Assembly (NCBI GenBank): GCA_963575745.1
Contig: CAUYUJ010001459.1
Location: 145,573-209,572, forward strand
Source: Prorocentrum cordatum
Lineage: Eukaryota > Sar > Dinophyceae > Prorocentrales > Prorocentraceae
DNA length: 64,000 nucleotides
Reading direction: 5' to 3'
A program made the position numbers and the translations under genes. Positions within the stretch are counted from its first letter, which is position 1, and every line of letters starts with the position of its first letter. Below the pieces are notes generated by a model, which saw only the letters and a list, made by a program, of their open reading frames with translations, was not told the DNA's origin and searched no databases. This document shows, piece by piece, positions 30,111 to 40,281 of the stretch.

Positions 30111-31236
30111 CTGATGATGATGATGACGACTACGAGCAGGATGCTGATGATGATGCTGATCATGAGGATGATGCTAATTCTGAGAAAGATAATTATGATA
30201 TTGATGATGATGATGACGAACGATGATGAGACAACGACGATGATGATGGTGATGGTGATGGTGATGGTGATGATGATGATTCAGATGATGGTTATGTTGT
30301 TGGTGATGATGCTGATGACGCTGATGATGCTGATGCTGATGATGAGAATGAACATGAAGAGGATGATGATGACGATGATGATGATGCTGATGATGATGAT
30401 GACGATGCTGAGGATGATGATGATGTGGATAAGGATGATCATGAGGAGGATGAGGGGGAGGATGATGATGAGGATGATTGTGAGGACTAGGCTGATGATG
30501 ATGAGGATGAGGATGATGGGGATGCTGATGATGTTGACCATCATCATGATGATGATGACGATACTGCTGATGATGATAATCACGATGGTGGTAATGATAA
30601 TGATCATGATGGTAGTGGAGATGGTGATGGTGATGTGGATGTGGATGTTGATGATTATTATTATGCTGATGCTGACAATGCTGATGCTGATGTTTATCAT
30701 GATGATGATCACCATGATGGTGATGGTGGTGATGACGATGGCAATGGTGATGATGATGATGATGATGATGATGACGACGTTGCTGCTGCTGATGATCATG
30801 ATACTGATGAGTATGATGATGAGTATGATGATGATTATGATGATGATGACGCTGCTGATGTTGATGATGCTGATGATGCTGATGTTGATGGTGATGATGC
30901 TGTTGATGATGATGGTGATGATGATGTTGATGGTGGTTCTGATGTTGTTGCTGATGATGGTGATGGTGATGATGATGATGATGATGCTGATGATGGTTAT
31001 GATGATTAGGATGATGCTGATGCTCATGGTGATGGTGATGGTGATGGTGATGATGATGATGATGATGATGATGGTGATGATGGCAATGATGATGATTTCG
31101 AGGAGGGGGAGGAGCAGTATGAGGAAGATGTGGATGTTGATGATGAGGAGGATGGTGATGATGAGGAGGAGGAGGAGGATGAGGAGGAGGAGGAGGATGA
31201 GGAGGAGGATGAGGAGGAGGAGGAGGAGGATGGTGG

Positions 31237-31272
<36 letters not shown>

Positions 31273-31345
31273 GGATGATGATGCTGCTGATGATGATAAT
31301 GTTGATGATGAGGAGGATGAATACGATGTGACGGAGGTGCGGTCG
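30060..31345. repeat. (GAT)n/(GAG)n trinucleotide array, 1.3 kb
   Basis: Almost entirely GAT, GAC, GAG and GCT triplets, grading from GAT-rich (30060-31090) to GAG-rich (31090-31345). It is open in several frames as Met-, Asp- or Ile-rich sequence up to 581 codons; none has real complexity. Isolated TAG/TGA/TAA changes show it is not under coding constraint. Confidence 0.9.
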
Positions 31346-31384
31346 CACCACGAGGCGGAGGCGGAAATGGACGAGGAAGGATGA

Positions 31385-31811
31385 GGGATGAATGGGGCAG
31401 GACAGGGAAGCGGGGGGCAAAGTGTGCAGAAGGACGCGGAGGAAGGGGGGCAGATGGCTACGGGAGACACCCCTCCACCGTGCCAACACGGACTCTTCGG
31501 TGGCCATTTGGGCTCAGGGGCCGCCGACTGGCGACGGCGCGGCGCCAGCTGGCCCAGAAGCTCGGGCGGCGCGGCGCAAGCGCCTGCATCCGCTGCGCGG
31601 GGCTTCGCGCGACCCATCGGGCCGGGGGCTTCGCCTGCGGGGCATTGCGCGAGGCGGCCGCCGCGGGGCCCGGGGGCACGTCGAGCGCAGCGGTCGTGCT
31701 CGGGGGCAGGCGGATTGCAAGCGGCTGAAAGAAGCGAACCGTGCTTGGCGGAAGCCTGGGGGGGGGGGGCGCACTCGGGCCCCCATTCTCCCTTCTGCCT
31801 GTCGCGTGGTC
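31385..31811. other. GC-rich unassigned DNA
   Basis: All frames are open for long stretches because of the GC content. No motif is seen. Confidence 0.35.
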
Positions 31812-31997
31812 CCCCGACCCCCGACGTCATGATTTTTTCATGACGTCGACCCCCTGAGGTCTCGACCCATTCCCCGGGACCGGTTTTTCGTCCTGAGTCG
31901 TGTTTTGACGCTCCCGAGGCCCGGTGAGGGCCCCCGGAGGCCGAAAATGATGAAAAACCTCCCGTCGTGAATTTGTCATAACTCGAGGGGGTCTGGG
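31812..31997 (-). mobile_element. Hairpin element family C, copy 3
   Basis: A 186-bp reverse copy: GACGTCATGATTTTTTCATG near the left, GAGGGGGTCTGGG at the right. It is the inverted partner of the copy at 32204, from which it is separated by 206 bp. Confidence 0.85.
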
Positions 31998-32203
31998 TCG
32001 AGACCGCTGGATCGTCGCGCGGCCCCGGTGCGGGGCTTCCGCCCGCGCCAATCGGCGCGCCTCGTGGCGGGCGGGCCCGAACCCCCGTCGACCCGCGGGC
32101 GCTCCCTCCTGGCGCGAAGGCGCCCGCCCGCCCGCGCGACCTCCCCCCCGCCGCGGATGTGCGGGGGGGCGCTCGAGGGGGGGGGGCGCGCCCTCGCGGA
32201 GAG

Positions 32204-32389
32204 CCCAGACCCCCTCGAGTTCTGAAAATATCACGACGGGAGGATTTTCCTAATTTTCGGCCTCTGGGGGCCCTCACCGGGCCTCGGGAGCGTGAAAAAA
32301 CGACTCAGGACGCAAAACCGGTCCCGGGGAATGGGTCGGGACCTCGGGGGGTCGACGTCATGAAAAAATCATGACGTCGGGGGTCTGGG
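32204..32389 (+). mobile_element. Hairpin element family C, copy 4
   Basis: A 186-bp forward copy from CCCAGACCCCCTCGAGTTCT to GGGGGTCTGGG. An imperfect direct repeat of about 26 bp flanks it: 32178-32203 and 32391-32416 share GGGGGCGCGCCCTCGCGG exactly. Together with copy 3 it forms a 578-bp composite inverted repeat. Confidence 0.85.
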
Positions 32390-33036
32390 GAGGCGGGGGC
32401 GCGCCCTCGCGGGCAGGAGGGGCCCCATGGGAGTCGGGCAGGGCATCGAGTCCTTCGACGGGCGGGCCGAATGCCTGCGCTGCGTCGCGGCGGGCACGGG
32501 CTGCAAGGGCGCGCCCCGGGCCTCCGCGGAGCTCGCCCGGGCCGCGCGCCCGCCGGGGCGAGGCGCCGAGCCTGCCTGTCGGGCGGGGCCCGGAGCTCGA
32601 GGTCAAGCGCGAGACGTCCGGCACCTGTGGCGTTGGCGGCCCAGAGGCCGCGCTCGCGCTGTCCAAGCGCGTCGGCGATCTGAGGACCGCAGGGCGCAAG
32701 GGGCACGTCGACCAGCTGATCGGCCACGTCGATAGCTCTCTCAGCAAAATGAAGGGCGCTTGCGACGATTTCGTCTAGGCGCGCGCCAGCACCGCAGCGC
32801 CGAAGGCGCTCGACCGGGACAGGTGCATCGACGCCCCGATGCCGACCGGGCACGTCGAACTGGCCAAGACGAAGGCCGACGAGCTGGCCGGAGGTCAGCT
32901 CCCAGACTTCTGCGTCTCTCCCTTGGGAGCAGAAGCCGACTTTCTGCTCGCCCAACACCGCGTCGCCGCGCGAGTCGTCGCGCTGCAGAGGACCGGGGGC
33001 AATGTGATCATCCGTCGCGCGATGCAGCTCAACTAG
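32390..33036 (+). pseudogene. Possible decayed coding region, unassigned
   Basis: One plus-strand frame stays open to 33036 except for a single TAG at 32776. It encodes Lys/Asp/Leu-rich segments (LALSKRVGDLRTAGRKGHVD; LAKTKADELAGG) that look more like a helical protein than the GC-driven frames around it. An alternative frame starts with a Cys pair (AECLRCVAAGTGCKG). A LINE ORF1 relic is possible but not shown. Confidence 0.25.
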
Positions 33037-33452
33037 TGACGTTGTTCCGGTCACGCGGGAGATCAAGGAATGCGTCGCGTTTCTATCAATGGAATTCCCG
33101 GGGCGACGCAACGCGCGCAGCGACGGGTCCATCAAGCGGGGGGAGGAGACAGGATACGGCATGAGAGAAGCCGTAGACATGCGTCGTGGCCAGCGCTGCC
33201 GCTTTGGCGCGCGGGTGAGCCAGTTGCTCGACGCCCCGAGCTGGTCGCGCAAGTCGGCATGGCGATCGCCCTTTGGCTTCGGAGCTGCTCGCAGCCTGCG
33301 GAGCAGCAGACGGCTCGCAGGCGCGCCTCCTCGCGCTCCACGAGATGATCCGCGGGCCCGCGTCGTCCGATGCGATCGGGGGGCCGACGGGGGGAGGGGG
33401 CTGCGTGGTGCCCGCCTAGCTGGTCGCATGCCTCGCGTCCGTTTGCTCTGCC

Positions 33453-33806
33453 TTGGCCGTGGATCCTGTTCGACCGCCACCCTCCGAGACCAGCATGGGC
33501 GTCCGCTTGTGGTGGCTATCGGACCAGTTCCGCACTAAGCAGATCAACGACTTGCTTCCGTGCGATACTCGAGACACGAGGGACGACCCCACGACGAAGG
33601 GGGGCACCGGCCAGGAGCTTACTCTCGACCTCGTGGACGGGATGCTCAGTTACAACCGCGACGCCGCCAGGCTGATCGAGGAGCGGCATAAGAAGACAGT
33701 GCCGATTTCTCGTCACAGTAGTCTTACCCACGAGGGCAGCGGCGACCACACTGACCAAGTCATCGGTTCGCCCAGCGTGGGCAATGACGACCTGGGCTCG
33801 CACTGA
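33453..33806 (+). CDS. Hypothetical small ORF, 117 codons
   Basis: The frame reads LWWLSDQFRTKQINDLL, then LVDGMLSYNRDAARLIEERH, with balanced composition and an ATG start. No known domain. The opposite strand is also open (33516-33803), so coding status is unproven. It may continue the decayed region upstream. Confidence 0.25.
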   Translation: MAVDPVRPPPSETSMGVRLWWLSDQFRTKQINDLLPCDTRDTRDDPTTKGGTGQELTLDLVDGMLSYNRDAARLIEERHKKTVPISRHSSLTHEGSGDHTDQVIGSPSVGNDDLGSH

Positions 33807-34265
33807 CTATGTCAGCACAGCCCACGGCACCAACGATGGGAAGACGTGAAACAACCGTTCGCATCTCGCGATCTACGCTTACGAATGCAACGTAGTGAAA
33901 CAAGCATGTGAGAGGGTTGTTTCGACGAACCGCGATCGTGGAGCAGAGCATGCACGTGAGACCGTGCGCCATTCATTCTCTGATTCTGGATATATATATA
34001 TATATGTGTGTGTGTGTGAAAGACGTGGTTAGTAGAGCGTCCTTTCTTAGAAATTTGCTGTTGTGTTCCGTTGGGCGCAACTGGCGCGTTTGAGTACCAG
34101 ACTCTAAAGGTACCTCTGTCCACTCTGTCTGCTTTCTTTCCGCGGGTTTGTGGTTCAAGCCTAGACAGCCGTGCCCGTGTTATTTCTCGTGTTCACACGT
34201 AATTGTTTTTTCCCGCGCAAGGGACACTATTCTCCCTTATTTCCTTTTTCATATTTAGTGTCCTC
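33807..34265. other. AT-richer spacer with (TA)n(TG)n
   Basis: Contains a TATATATATATA run followed by TGTGTGTGTGTG at 33989-34017. Otherwise unique, no gene evident. Confidence 0.5.
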
Positions 34266-34308
34266 GTCCTTGCTTTCCTCCTCTTCTGTTTTCTCCTCCT
34301 CCCCCTCC

Positions 34309-34345
<37 letters not shown>

Positions 34346-34390
34346 CCCATCCCCCTCCTCCTCCCCCTCTTCCTCCTCCTCCTCCCTCCG
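34266..34390. repeat. CTC/CTT-rich tract
   Basis: Imperfect CTC triplets with CTT and CCC interruptions. With the AGG tract at 34566 it makes an inverted pair about 175 bp apart. Confidence 0.85.
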
Positions 34391-34432
34391 TTGTGCTCCT
34401 CCTCTCTTCACCGCCTTTCCCCTCTGCAGGTG

Positions 34433-34539
34433 CCGCGCAAAGCCCGTGCGCGTGCACCCGGCCTCGGTGCAAGGATACGAGGCGACCTTCCGGGGGAATC
34501 GGGTGGTTGTCCGAAGGAAGGGGGGGTCCATCGGGTAGT
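34433..34539 (+). other. Possible terminal exon
   Basis: Directly after the pyrimidine tract and CTCTGCAG the frame reads CRAKPVRVHPASVQGYEATF, then RGNRVVVRRKGGSIG and a stop at 34537. The acceptor context and basic, mixed sequence suggest coding DNA. The family is unknown. The CTC tract could equally mimic an acceptor by chance. Confidence 0.25.
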
Positions 34540-34565
34540 GCGCATCGTCCCTTGAAGCCGTTGGG

Positions 34566-34567
34566 AG

Positions 34568-34599
<32 letters not shown>

Positions 34600-34691
34600 G
34601 GAGGGAAGGGAGGAGGAAGAGGAGCAGGGAAGAGGAGGAGGAGGAGGGAAGGGAGGATGAGGAGGAAGAGGAGGAGGAGGAGGAGGAGGAC
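34566..34691. repeat. (AGG)n tract
   Basis: About 40 AGG/AAG/GGG triplets with two AGCAGGGAAG-type interruptions. Confidence 0.9.
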
Positions 34692-35004
34692 CACAGTAAA
34701 CCCCTAGCCTCGTCAACGATTTTCCAATAACCCGCCCCCCGAACTCCCTCTTCAAAGGCCGCCACCAGGATTCATGTCAGGATTCATGTCCACTGGGGGA
34801 CGTGCCCCGTTGGAAGATAACCGTGAGAAAATCCTGAAGCGCGCTGGAGCACCACTCCTGGGACTTCAACGCCACGAGTCAATTTGACTGTTGCGTTCGC
34901 GCCAAAACACCATTCCAGGGGCTTCGTCACCGCGGGTTGACTGCAACTGTTGCGCCCTGACAGTGCAAATGGGGATCCTTGACACTGCTACAAACTCCTG
35001 ACGA

Positions 35005-35319
35005 ATGTGCGCAGCGTTAAGGCGAGAACCACATTTCGAACAGGTACCGCCCTGCATCCGTGAAGCCCTTGCATACTTGTCGGACACATGTGCGCGGCGT
35101 TCGGGCGACAGCCATTTGTTTGGAACGGAACCGCCCTCCATCCGGAAACTTTTGAGTTTAATGTGCGCGGCGCCAAGGCGAGAACCGCATTTTGAGAACG
35201 ACCCGTCCTCCATCCGCAAAGCTCTTGCACAGATTGAAGACGAATGCGCGCGGCGCGAAGGCGAGAGCCTCGTTTTGAAAGCGGCCCGCTTTCCAGTCAT
35301 GAAAGTGCTCCAAATTTGA
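35005..35319 (+). CDS. Small ORF with four 25-27-residue repeats
   Basis: A 105-codon frame made of four units, each starting with Cys-Ala and Arg-rich (MCAALRREPHFE; TCARRSGDSHLF; MCAAPRREPHFE; ECARREGESLVL) and three of them continuing with a Pro-x-x-IR-x-x-L helix (PPCIREALAYL; PPSIRKLLSL; PSSIRKALAQIE). Unit lengths are 27, 25 and 27 codons, all multiples of 3 bp, which suggests the repeats were kept in frame. The opposite strand is also open (34866-35300) so direction is not certain. No family recognised. A TGA lies two codons upstream of the ATG. Confidence 0.35.
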   Translation: MCAALRREPHFEQVPPCIREALAYLSDTCARRSGDSHLFGTEPPSIRKLLSLMCAAPRREPHFENDPSSIRKALAQIEDECARREGESLVLKAARFPVMKVLQI

Positions 35320-35997
35320 AGGATAAGGATCGTACGTTGTGCGGAAGTCTGAGGCGAAAACGTCTAGATCACCCTACCGACGCGCTCTAGGGTGCGACAG
35401 GGGGGATTTAGTCACAAGGGAAAGGAATGGAGGGAGAAGGAGCAGGGAGGAGTTAAGATGAAGGTACGGCCTTACGAAGAGAACAGACACCCCAAGCAGC
35501 AGCTCCATGGTCCCTCCAGAGCCCTCTAAGGCCAGCTTGGGGGCTCTCTCGGGGACGTCCTGGGCTATCCAGGGGCCTTTCTGAGGCTCTTAATGGGCCT
35601 TTCGAAGAGTTCAAGTGGAGCGATGTTTGACCGACGAGCGTAGAACGGGACCGATCCATAACAATCATGTTAAAAAACACGTTGTTTGATCACCCCCCCG
35701 AGGCCCCGCTGGAAGGCATCTTGGGGGTGTCCTGGAAGCCTCTAGGGTGCCCCTGTGGTCGTCTTGGGGGCTCTTGCGTCCCCCATGAGGCAATACTGGG
35801 CCATCTTGGCGGACTTGTTGGCGTGTCTGGGCCGCCGTGGACGACGTCTTGGACATCGTGGGCGCCTCGGAGAGCACCAGAAAACCGCCGGGTTGCCCAG
35901 GAACTTCGGGATGGGGCGGGGGTGGTGGTGCACGCGGCACCGCGTGGCAGGGGGGGCTTAGAAAGCTTTTGGAGGCCCTCCCCCGATAGCACTTGTC
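35320..35997. other. Unassigned DNA with weak satellite
   Basis: 35690-35870 contains degenerate CTTGGGGG satellite units (ATCTTGGGGGTGTCCTGGAA). The remainder is unique with no gene. Confidence 0.4.
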
Positions 35998-36199
35998 TTG
36001 GCGGCGAGCGAAGGGGGGAAGTGAGAAGGGGAAGGCCTCCACAGAAGGTTCGGAAGTCCCCCGGCCTTCTGAGAAGTGCTCTAAGCCTTCCCCGAAGACG
36101 GAACAAACTTCTCAGAAAGCGCGAGGGGTCCTGAGAAGTCCCGCCGCCTTCTGAGAAGGCCCTCTCCTTCTCATTTCCCCCCCCCTCGCTCGCCGCCAA
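35998..36199. mobile_element. TIR element family F, copy 1
   Basis: A 202-bp element, TTGGCGGCGAGCGAAGGGGG at left and its inverse at right (CGCTCGCCGCCAA), followed inward on both sides by GAGAAGG. The interior has repeated CTTCTGAGAAGG/CTTCTCAGAAGG palindromes. The copy at 53983 is 192 bp. No clear target duplication. Confidence 0.85.
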
Positions 36200-36337
36200 T
36201 TTGCGCCCGACGTGACACAGGGAGCGGTGTGGCGGTATCTCGTTGCGCCAGGCGAGCGGGTCGCAGCGCATGGCGGTGTGTACCACCGCGCGGGCGGCTC
36301 TCTTGCCGGGTTGTGCCGTGTCATCTGGTTCCAGAAG

Positions 36338-36437
36338 CAGGAGGAAGAGGAGGATGAGGAGGAGGAGGAGGCGGAGGACGAGAAGGAGGAGGAGGAGGGA
36401 GGAGGAGGAGGAGGAGGAGGAGGAGGAGGAGGAGGAG
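36338..36437. repeat. (AGG)n tract
   Basis: AGG/GAGGA triplets ending in GGGGTGGCGGCAGTC, the point where the 670-bp duplication begins. Confidence 0.9.
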
Positions 36438-36588
36438 GGGTGGCGGCAGTCGGATACTTTCAACGCCATGGGTAATCAGGAGTCAGGAGGATGAGGACCA
36501 CGACGACGACGACGCAGACACCGCCTCGCCTCTTAGCATTAGCGTTCTGGAAGACGCATCCTCACCCCCTGAAGCCTCCTGACACCAC

Positions 36589-36708
36589 GCTCCTCCTCTC
36601 CTCCACCTCCTCCTCTCCTCCTCCTCCTCCTCCCCCCTCCTCCTCCTCCTCCTTCTCCTCCTCCTCCTCCTCCTCCCCCCTCCTCCTCCTCCTCCCCCCT
36701 CCTCCTCT
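36589..36708. repeat. (CTC)n tract in unit 1
   Basis: CTC triplets with CCCCC interruptions. In unit 2 the corresponding site (37261-37318) has only short CTC patches. Confidence 0.9.
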
Positions 36709-37021
36709 CGGGCGAGTGCCTCCTGGACGGCGCCCTGGCACTGCCCTGGGTGCTGGACCTGGTGATGTCCGGGTGCCTGCGGCGAGTCCGCCACCGTGCC
36801 AGCGAGGCTTTGCACGTGGCGACATTTCGACCACCACCCAAAAGGCCGTCAAATGTGCCCCCTCGTCCCCCACTTTTTGAGGAGATCTCCTGGCGCTTAT
36901 CTGGGCCGTCTCGGTCTCCTCTGGGCCATCTTGGAGGTCCTGAGGGGCCCTATTCGGTCGTCCTTGGAGCCCTCTTCGACGTTCCCGCCCATCTCCTCCC
37001 CGTCCTCTTCCTCCGCTTCAG

Positions 37022-37108
37022 GGGGGAGGAGGAGGAGGAGGAGGAGGAGGAGGAGGAGGAGGAGGAGGAGGAGGGAGGAGGAGGAGGAGGAGGAGGAGGA
37101 GGAGGAGG
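37022..37108. repeat. (AGG)n tract ending unit 1
   Basis: About 29 AGG/GGA triplets. Its counterpart at the end of unit 2 (37632-37758) is longer and continues into GGCGGA hexamers. Confidence 0.95.
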
Positions 37109-37631
37109 GGTGGCGGCAGTCGGATACTTTCAACGCCATGCGTAATCAGGAGTCAGGAGGATGAGGACCACGACGACGACGACGACGCAGACGCCGCGTC
37201 CCCTCTTATCATCAGCGCTCTGTAAGGCGCACCCTCACCCCCTGAAGCCTCCTGACACCGCGCTCTCCTCTCCTCCGCCCCCGACGTGCCCGTTCTCCTC
37301 CTCCCCCTCTCCTCCTCTCGGGCGTGTGCCTCCGGGACGGCGCCCTGGCACCGTCCCGGGTGCTGGACCCGGTGATGTCCGGGTGCCTGCGGCGAGTCCG
37401 CCGCCGTGCCAGCGAGGCTCTGCACGTGGTGACCTTTCGACCACCACCCAAGAGGCCGTCGAATGTGTCCCCTCGTCCCCCACCTTTTGAGGAGATCTCC
37501 TGGCGCTTATCTGGGCCGTCTTGGTCTCCTCTGGGCCATCTTGGAGGTCCTGAGGGGCCCTATTCGGTCGTCCTTGGGGCCCTCTTCGACGTTCCCGCCC
37601 ATCTCCTCCCCGTCCTCTTCCTCCGCTCCAG

Positions 37632-37849
37632 GGGGGAGGAGGAGGAGGAGGAGGAGGAGGAGGAGGAGGAGGAGGAGGAGGGGGAGGAGGAGGAGGAGGA
37701 GGAGGAGGAGGAGGAGGAGGCGGAGGTGGAGGCGGAGGCGGAGGCGGAGGCGGAGGCGGAGGACGACGACGACGACAACGACGACGACGACCACGACGAC
37801 GACCACGACCACAATGTCGACGATCACGACGACCACGACGACCAAGACC

Positions 37850-37881
<32 letters not shown>
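37632..37881. repeat. (AGG)n, (GGCGGA)n and (GAC)n compound array
   Basis: AGG triplets (37632-37720), then GGCGGAGGC units (37721-37760), then GAC/CAC/AAC triplets to 37881. Confidence 0.95.
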
Positions 37882-38039
37882 AGAAAGGTGCGCCCGCAGC
37901 CGCGATGCAGTGTCGCGAGGCCACCGCGCCCCCCAATGCCTGGGGAACGGCAGGCGAACTACCGGCACTTCGTGCAGACGAAGACCGGCCAGAAGCAGGA
38001 CGGCACCCTCCGCCGCCGCCGCCTCCGGGGCTAGATGCA

Positions 38040-38208
38040 AGGGCTCCCACGAGGGCGCGAAATTATTCGCGCTTCGCGCTTCGCGGTCCTCGTTCCTTCT
38101 CCCCCTCCTCCTCGTCCTCCTTTTCTCCCTTTGGGGGGGCGGCGCGAGGGCGCGAAGTTATTCGCGCTTCGCGCTTCGCGGAGCGCGAAGCGCGAAGTTG
38201 GGAGCCCT
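38040..38208. mobile_element. TIR element N
   Basis: Ends AGGGCTCCCA and its exact inverse TGGGAGCCCT. Each half contains GGGCGCGAAATTATTCGCGC-like palindromes and CTTCGCGCTTCGCG repeats, about 100 bp apart in direct orientation. 169 bp, non-coding. Confidence 0.65.
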
Positions 38209-38676
38209 AGTAGATGTGTTGGAAGTGCTTCGACGTTTAGCGTGCATACACATAATGTTCGTGCTAGCTCGTAGAGGTGACTTGTCCGAGTTCCACCCTG
38301 GATAAGTGACCCAAGAAGATCTTTCGTTGGAGCTCATCTGGTGGGTCACGGACATCCTGGCGTAGTGTTGACGTCTTGTTGTTTCAATTTGGGCATGCAT
38401 GTACATACAGCATAGCCCATGAAGGTTTTAGCTTGAGGATGGTGGAAGACGAGTTGGACGAGGAAGGAGGGATGACAGTACAGGAGCGGACGCAGCAACA
38501 ACCAGGGGGGCGTTCTTCTGCTCCAGAACCGTCAACGACGTTCACACCCTTCATTTGCTCATCATTCTTTCTCCCCCCGTCCCTACCTCCCTCCATATCT
38601 CTCTGCCTGCTGACCCTGTCGAAGGCCAGTCTGCTCCTTCAGCCCTTCAGTCCCCCTCTAAACGCCACCCTGCTCC
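38209..38676. other. Unassigned intergenic DNA
   Basis: Ordinary complexity, short frames, no motif. A similar phrase GCGCTGGCTCGTAGAAATGAC / GCTGGTTCGTAGAGATGA occurs at 38973 and 39043 and, in weaker form, 38263 (AGCTCGTAGAGGTGAC), hinting at an old dispersed repeat. Confidence 0.35.
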
Positions 38677-38678
38677 TA

Positions 38679-38828
38679 CAGTGGAGACCCATGCCAAGAA
38701 ACACCCTGCTTGCCTCCAGGGTGCCCTGAGTTTCTTGGGTTTCGATGGTTTTGCAGAAATCAGTGGACGTCCTGGGGTCTCAGGGTTGGGTTTCTTGTGG
38801 AAGGTTTCTTGTGGACTGGCCTCCACTG
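38679..38828. mobile_element. MITE family G, copy 2
   Basis: A 150-bp copy between TA dinucleotides (38677-38678, 38829-38830): CAGTGGAGACCCATGCCAAG and, inverted, CAGTGGAGGCCAGTCCACAA. The exact TA flanks support a Tc1/mariner-type mechanism for this family. Confidence 0.85.
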
Positions 38829-39225
38829 TACTCTTCCTCCCCTCTCCCATCTCTCCCACCTCATCCTGTTTCCGGGGGATCACGGCTGCCCGGTTCTGGT
38901 TCGTGAAGAGATGACAGTCTCCAGTTCTATTTTGGGTTTTGCGCTAGTCTGTGGTGTCACGGCTTCTTCAGCGCTGGCTCGTAGAAATGACATCTTTGAG
39001 TTGCACCCAAGATAAGTATCCCAATGGTGGGGTTCGGTTGCCTTAGCGCTGGTTCGTAGAGATGATGCTTTCGTGCCCCAGTTGAAGATGCAGCTTACGA
39101 AGGCGTCACGCGTGAGCTAACATGTGGGGCCACGGTTGCCCCAGCGCTCAGCTTGCACCGGCCTGCCTACGCAGCACACCCGGCCGATCTTTTCTCACCT
39201 CGTTCTCACATGCCTAACCTTCTTC

Positions 39226-39388
39226 GGAGGGCACCAACTATACACCAACACCGATCCTGGCCAGGATCACCCTGGGCCCAGGATCGGTGTATATGCCCTC
39301 TTGCGCAAGGCAGGAGGGCGTATACACCGATCCTGGGCCCAGGGTGATCCTGGCCAGGATCGGTGTTGGTGTATAGTTGGTGCCCTCC
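39226..39388. mobile_element. Foldback element with CCGATCCTGG arms, copy 2
   Basis: An almost perfect palindrome with arms of about 73 bp: GGAGGGCACCAACTATACAC outward, then CCGATCCTGGCCAGGATCAC, and their inverses. The 17-bp loop region holds GCCCTCTTGCGCAAGGC, itself palindromic. Much better preserved than the copy at 24654, so probably younger. Confidence 0.9.
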
Positions 39389-39566
39389 TACTTCTTACTC
39401 CCGACACGAACACGGTGGCGGTGGCCCATCCACCTCAGGGAACCGAAGGGCGGGCCTGCTGCTGGCCAGGAGAGCGGGCCGACTGCCGGCAGACAGGGGG
39501 ACCTGTGCACGATCTGGCCCACAGGGGCGTGCCCTGCACGTCTTCACCTGGCGATGCAGCTTATGC

Positions 39567-39727
39567 TCAGGAGGGAAAAAACACACAGACACAATTGATC
39601 CTCGATTCCCCAGAAATGTGGGAAAATATGGGAAGTGGGGGGGAAGACAGAGACCCGGAAAATATGGGAAAATATGGGGAATCTTTTTATTTGTGTGTAT
39701 TTATTTGTGTGTCTTGGGGCCCCTTCA
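39567..39727 (+). mobile_element. Family B element, copy 4 (TSD 7 bp)
   Basis: A 161-bp copy, TCAGGAGGGAAAAAACACAC to GGGGCCCCTTCA, flanked by CTTATGC (39560-39566, 39728-39734). Confidence 0.9.
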
Positions 39728-39734
39728 CTTATGC

Positions 39735-40208
39735 AGTGACTTGGGGGCCTCGGGGGCACCGGTTACTCTGAGGGGAGGTCGGGGCACACGCGCCCGCACA
39801 GACCCAGGCTGCGGCGCTGCGCAGGCCGAGCTACTCTCTCTGTGCACGGCTGTTCTGCAGGGCGAAGGCCACGCTCGTGGCCAGCCAGCGCTGTTCTCTC
39901 TGACCCACTCTTGTACAGTGCCGCTTTTAAATACATGCCCCGCGTGCGGATCATTTATCACAAATGTAGGGATTTAATATCAAATTAAAAAAACAACGAG
40001 GAGTTCATGCATGATTTGACTCCTGAATTGATCATGTATCAAAAGCCTATATGTTTAAGCATCCTATGCATTAAAGCTGCCCTGTGCCCAGATGCACGGG
40101 CACGTTGTTGCGTGCCTCCCTTGACCAGCGCTCTCGCCACTCCCGTGCCTGCACAGGCCGCGCCCGTTTTCGCGTGCCGCACCTGGCCCGTGCCGCAGCT
40201 GCCGCCTC
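39735..40208. other. Unassigned intergenic DNA
   Basis: GC-rich to 39910, then an AT-rich stretch (39950-40060). No gene recognised. Confidence 0.4.
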
Positions 40209-40271
40209 CAAGTACCGACCGGCTCGTCCTCCTCCTCCTCCTCCTCCTCCTCCTCCTCCTCCTCCTCCTCC
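40209..40271. repeat. (CTC)n tract
   Basis: About 20 perfect CTC triplets, 10 bp before the family H copy. Confidence 0.95.
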
Positions 40272-40281
40272 GGCTCGTCTA

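Larger units (their letters stand above)
36441..37774. repeat. Tandem duplication, two units of about 670 bp
   Basis: TGGCGGCAGTCGGATACTTT at 36441 recurs at 37111. Both units run through CAGGAGTCAGGAGGATGAGG, a CTC block (109 bp in unit 1, nearly lost in unit 2), a 300-bp shared unique segment (GTGATGTCCGGGTGCCTGCG ... GTCCTCTTCCTCCGCT) and end in an AGG tract. In the shared frame most differences change amino acids, so the open frame is not conserved as protein. Confidence 0.9.

Noticed and set aside
29586-31331. 581-codon Met-rich open frame, with other Asp- and Ile-rich frames
   Set aside because: It is translation of the GAT/GAG trinucleotide array. All three frames and both strands are long for the same reason and there is no complex sequence.
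36750-37145. Duplicated frame (SGCLRRVR ... FEEISWRLSG) as a conserved gene pair
   Set aside because: Between the two copies most substitutions change the amino acid, so the frame is not under protein constraint.
37235-38050. 271-codon minus-strand frame with a long Pro run
   Set aside because: AGG array read as CCT; the flanks are the tandem duplication.
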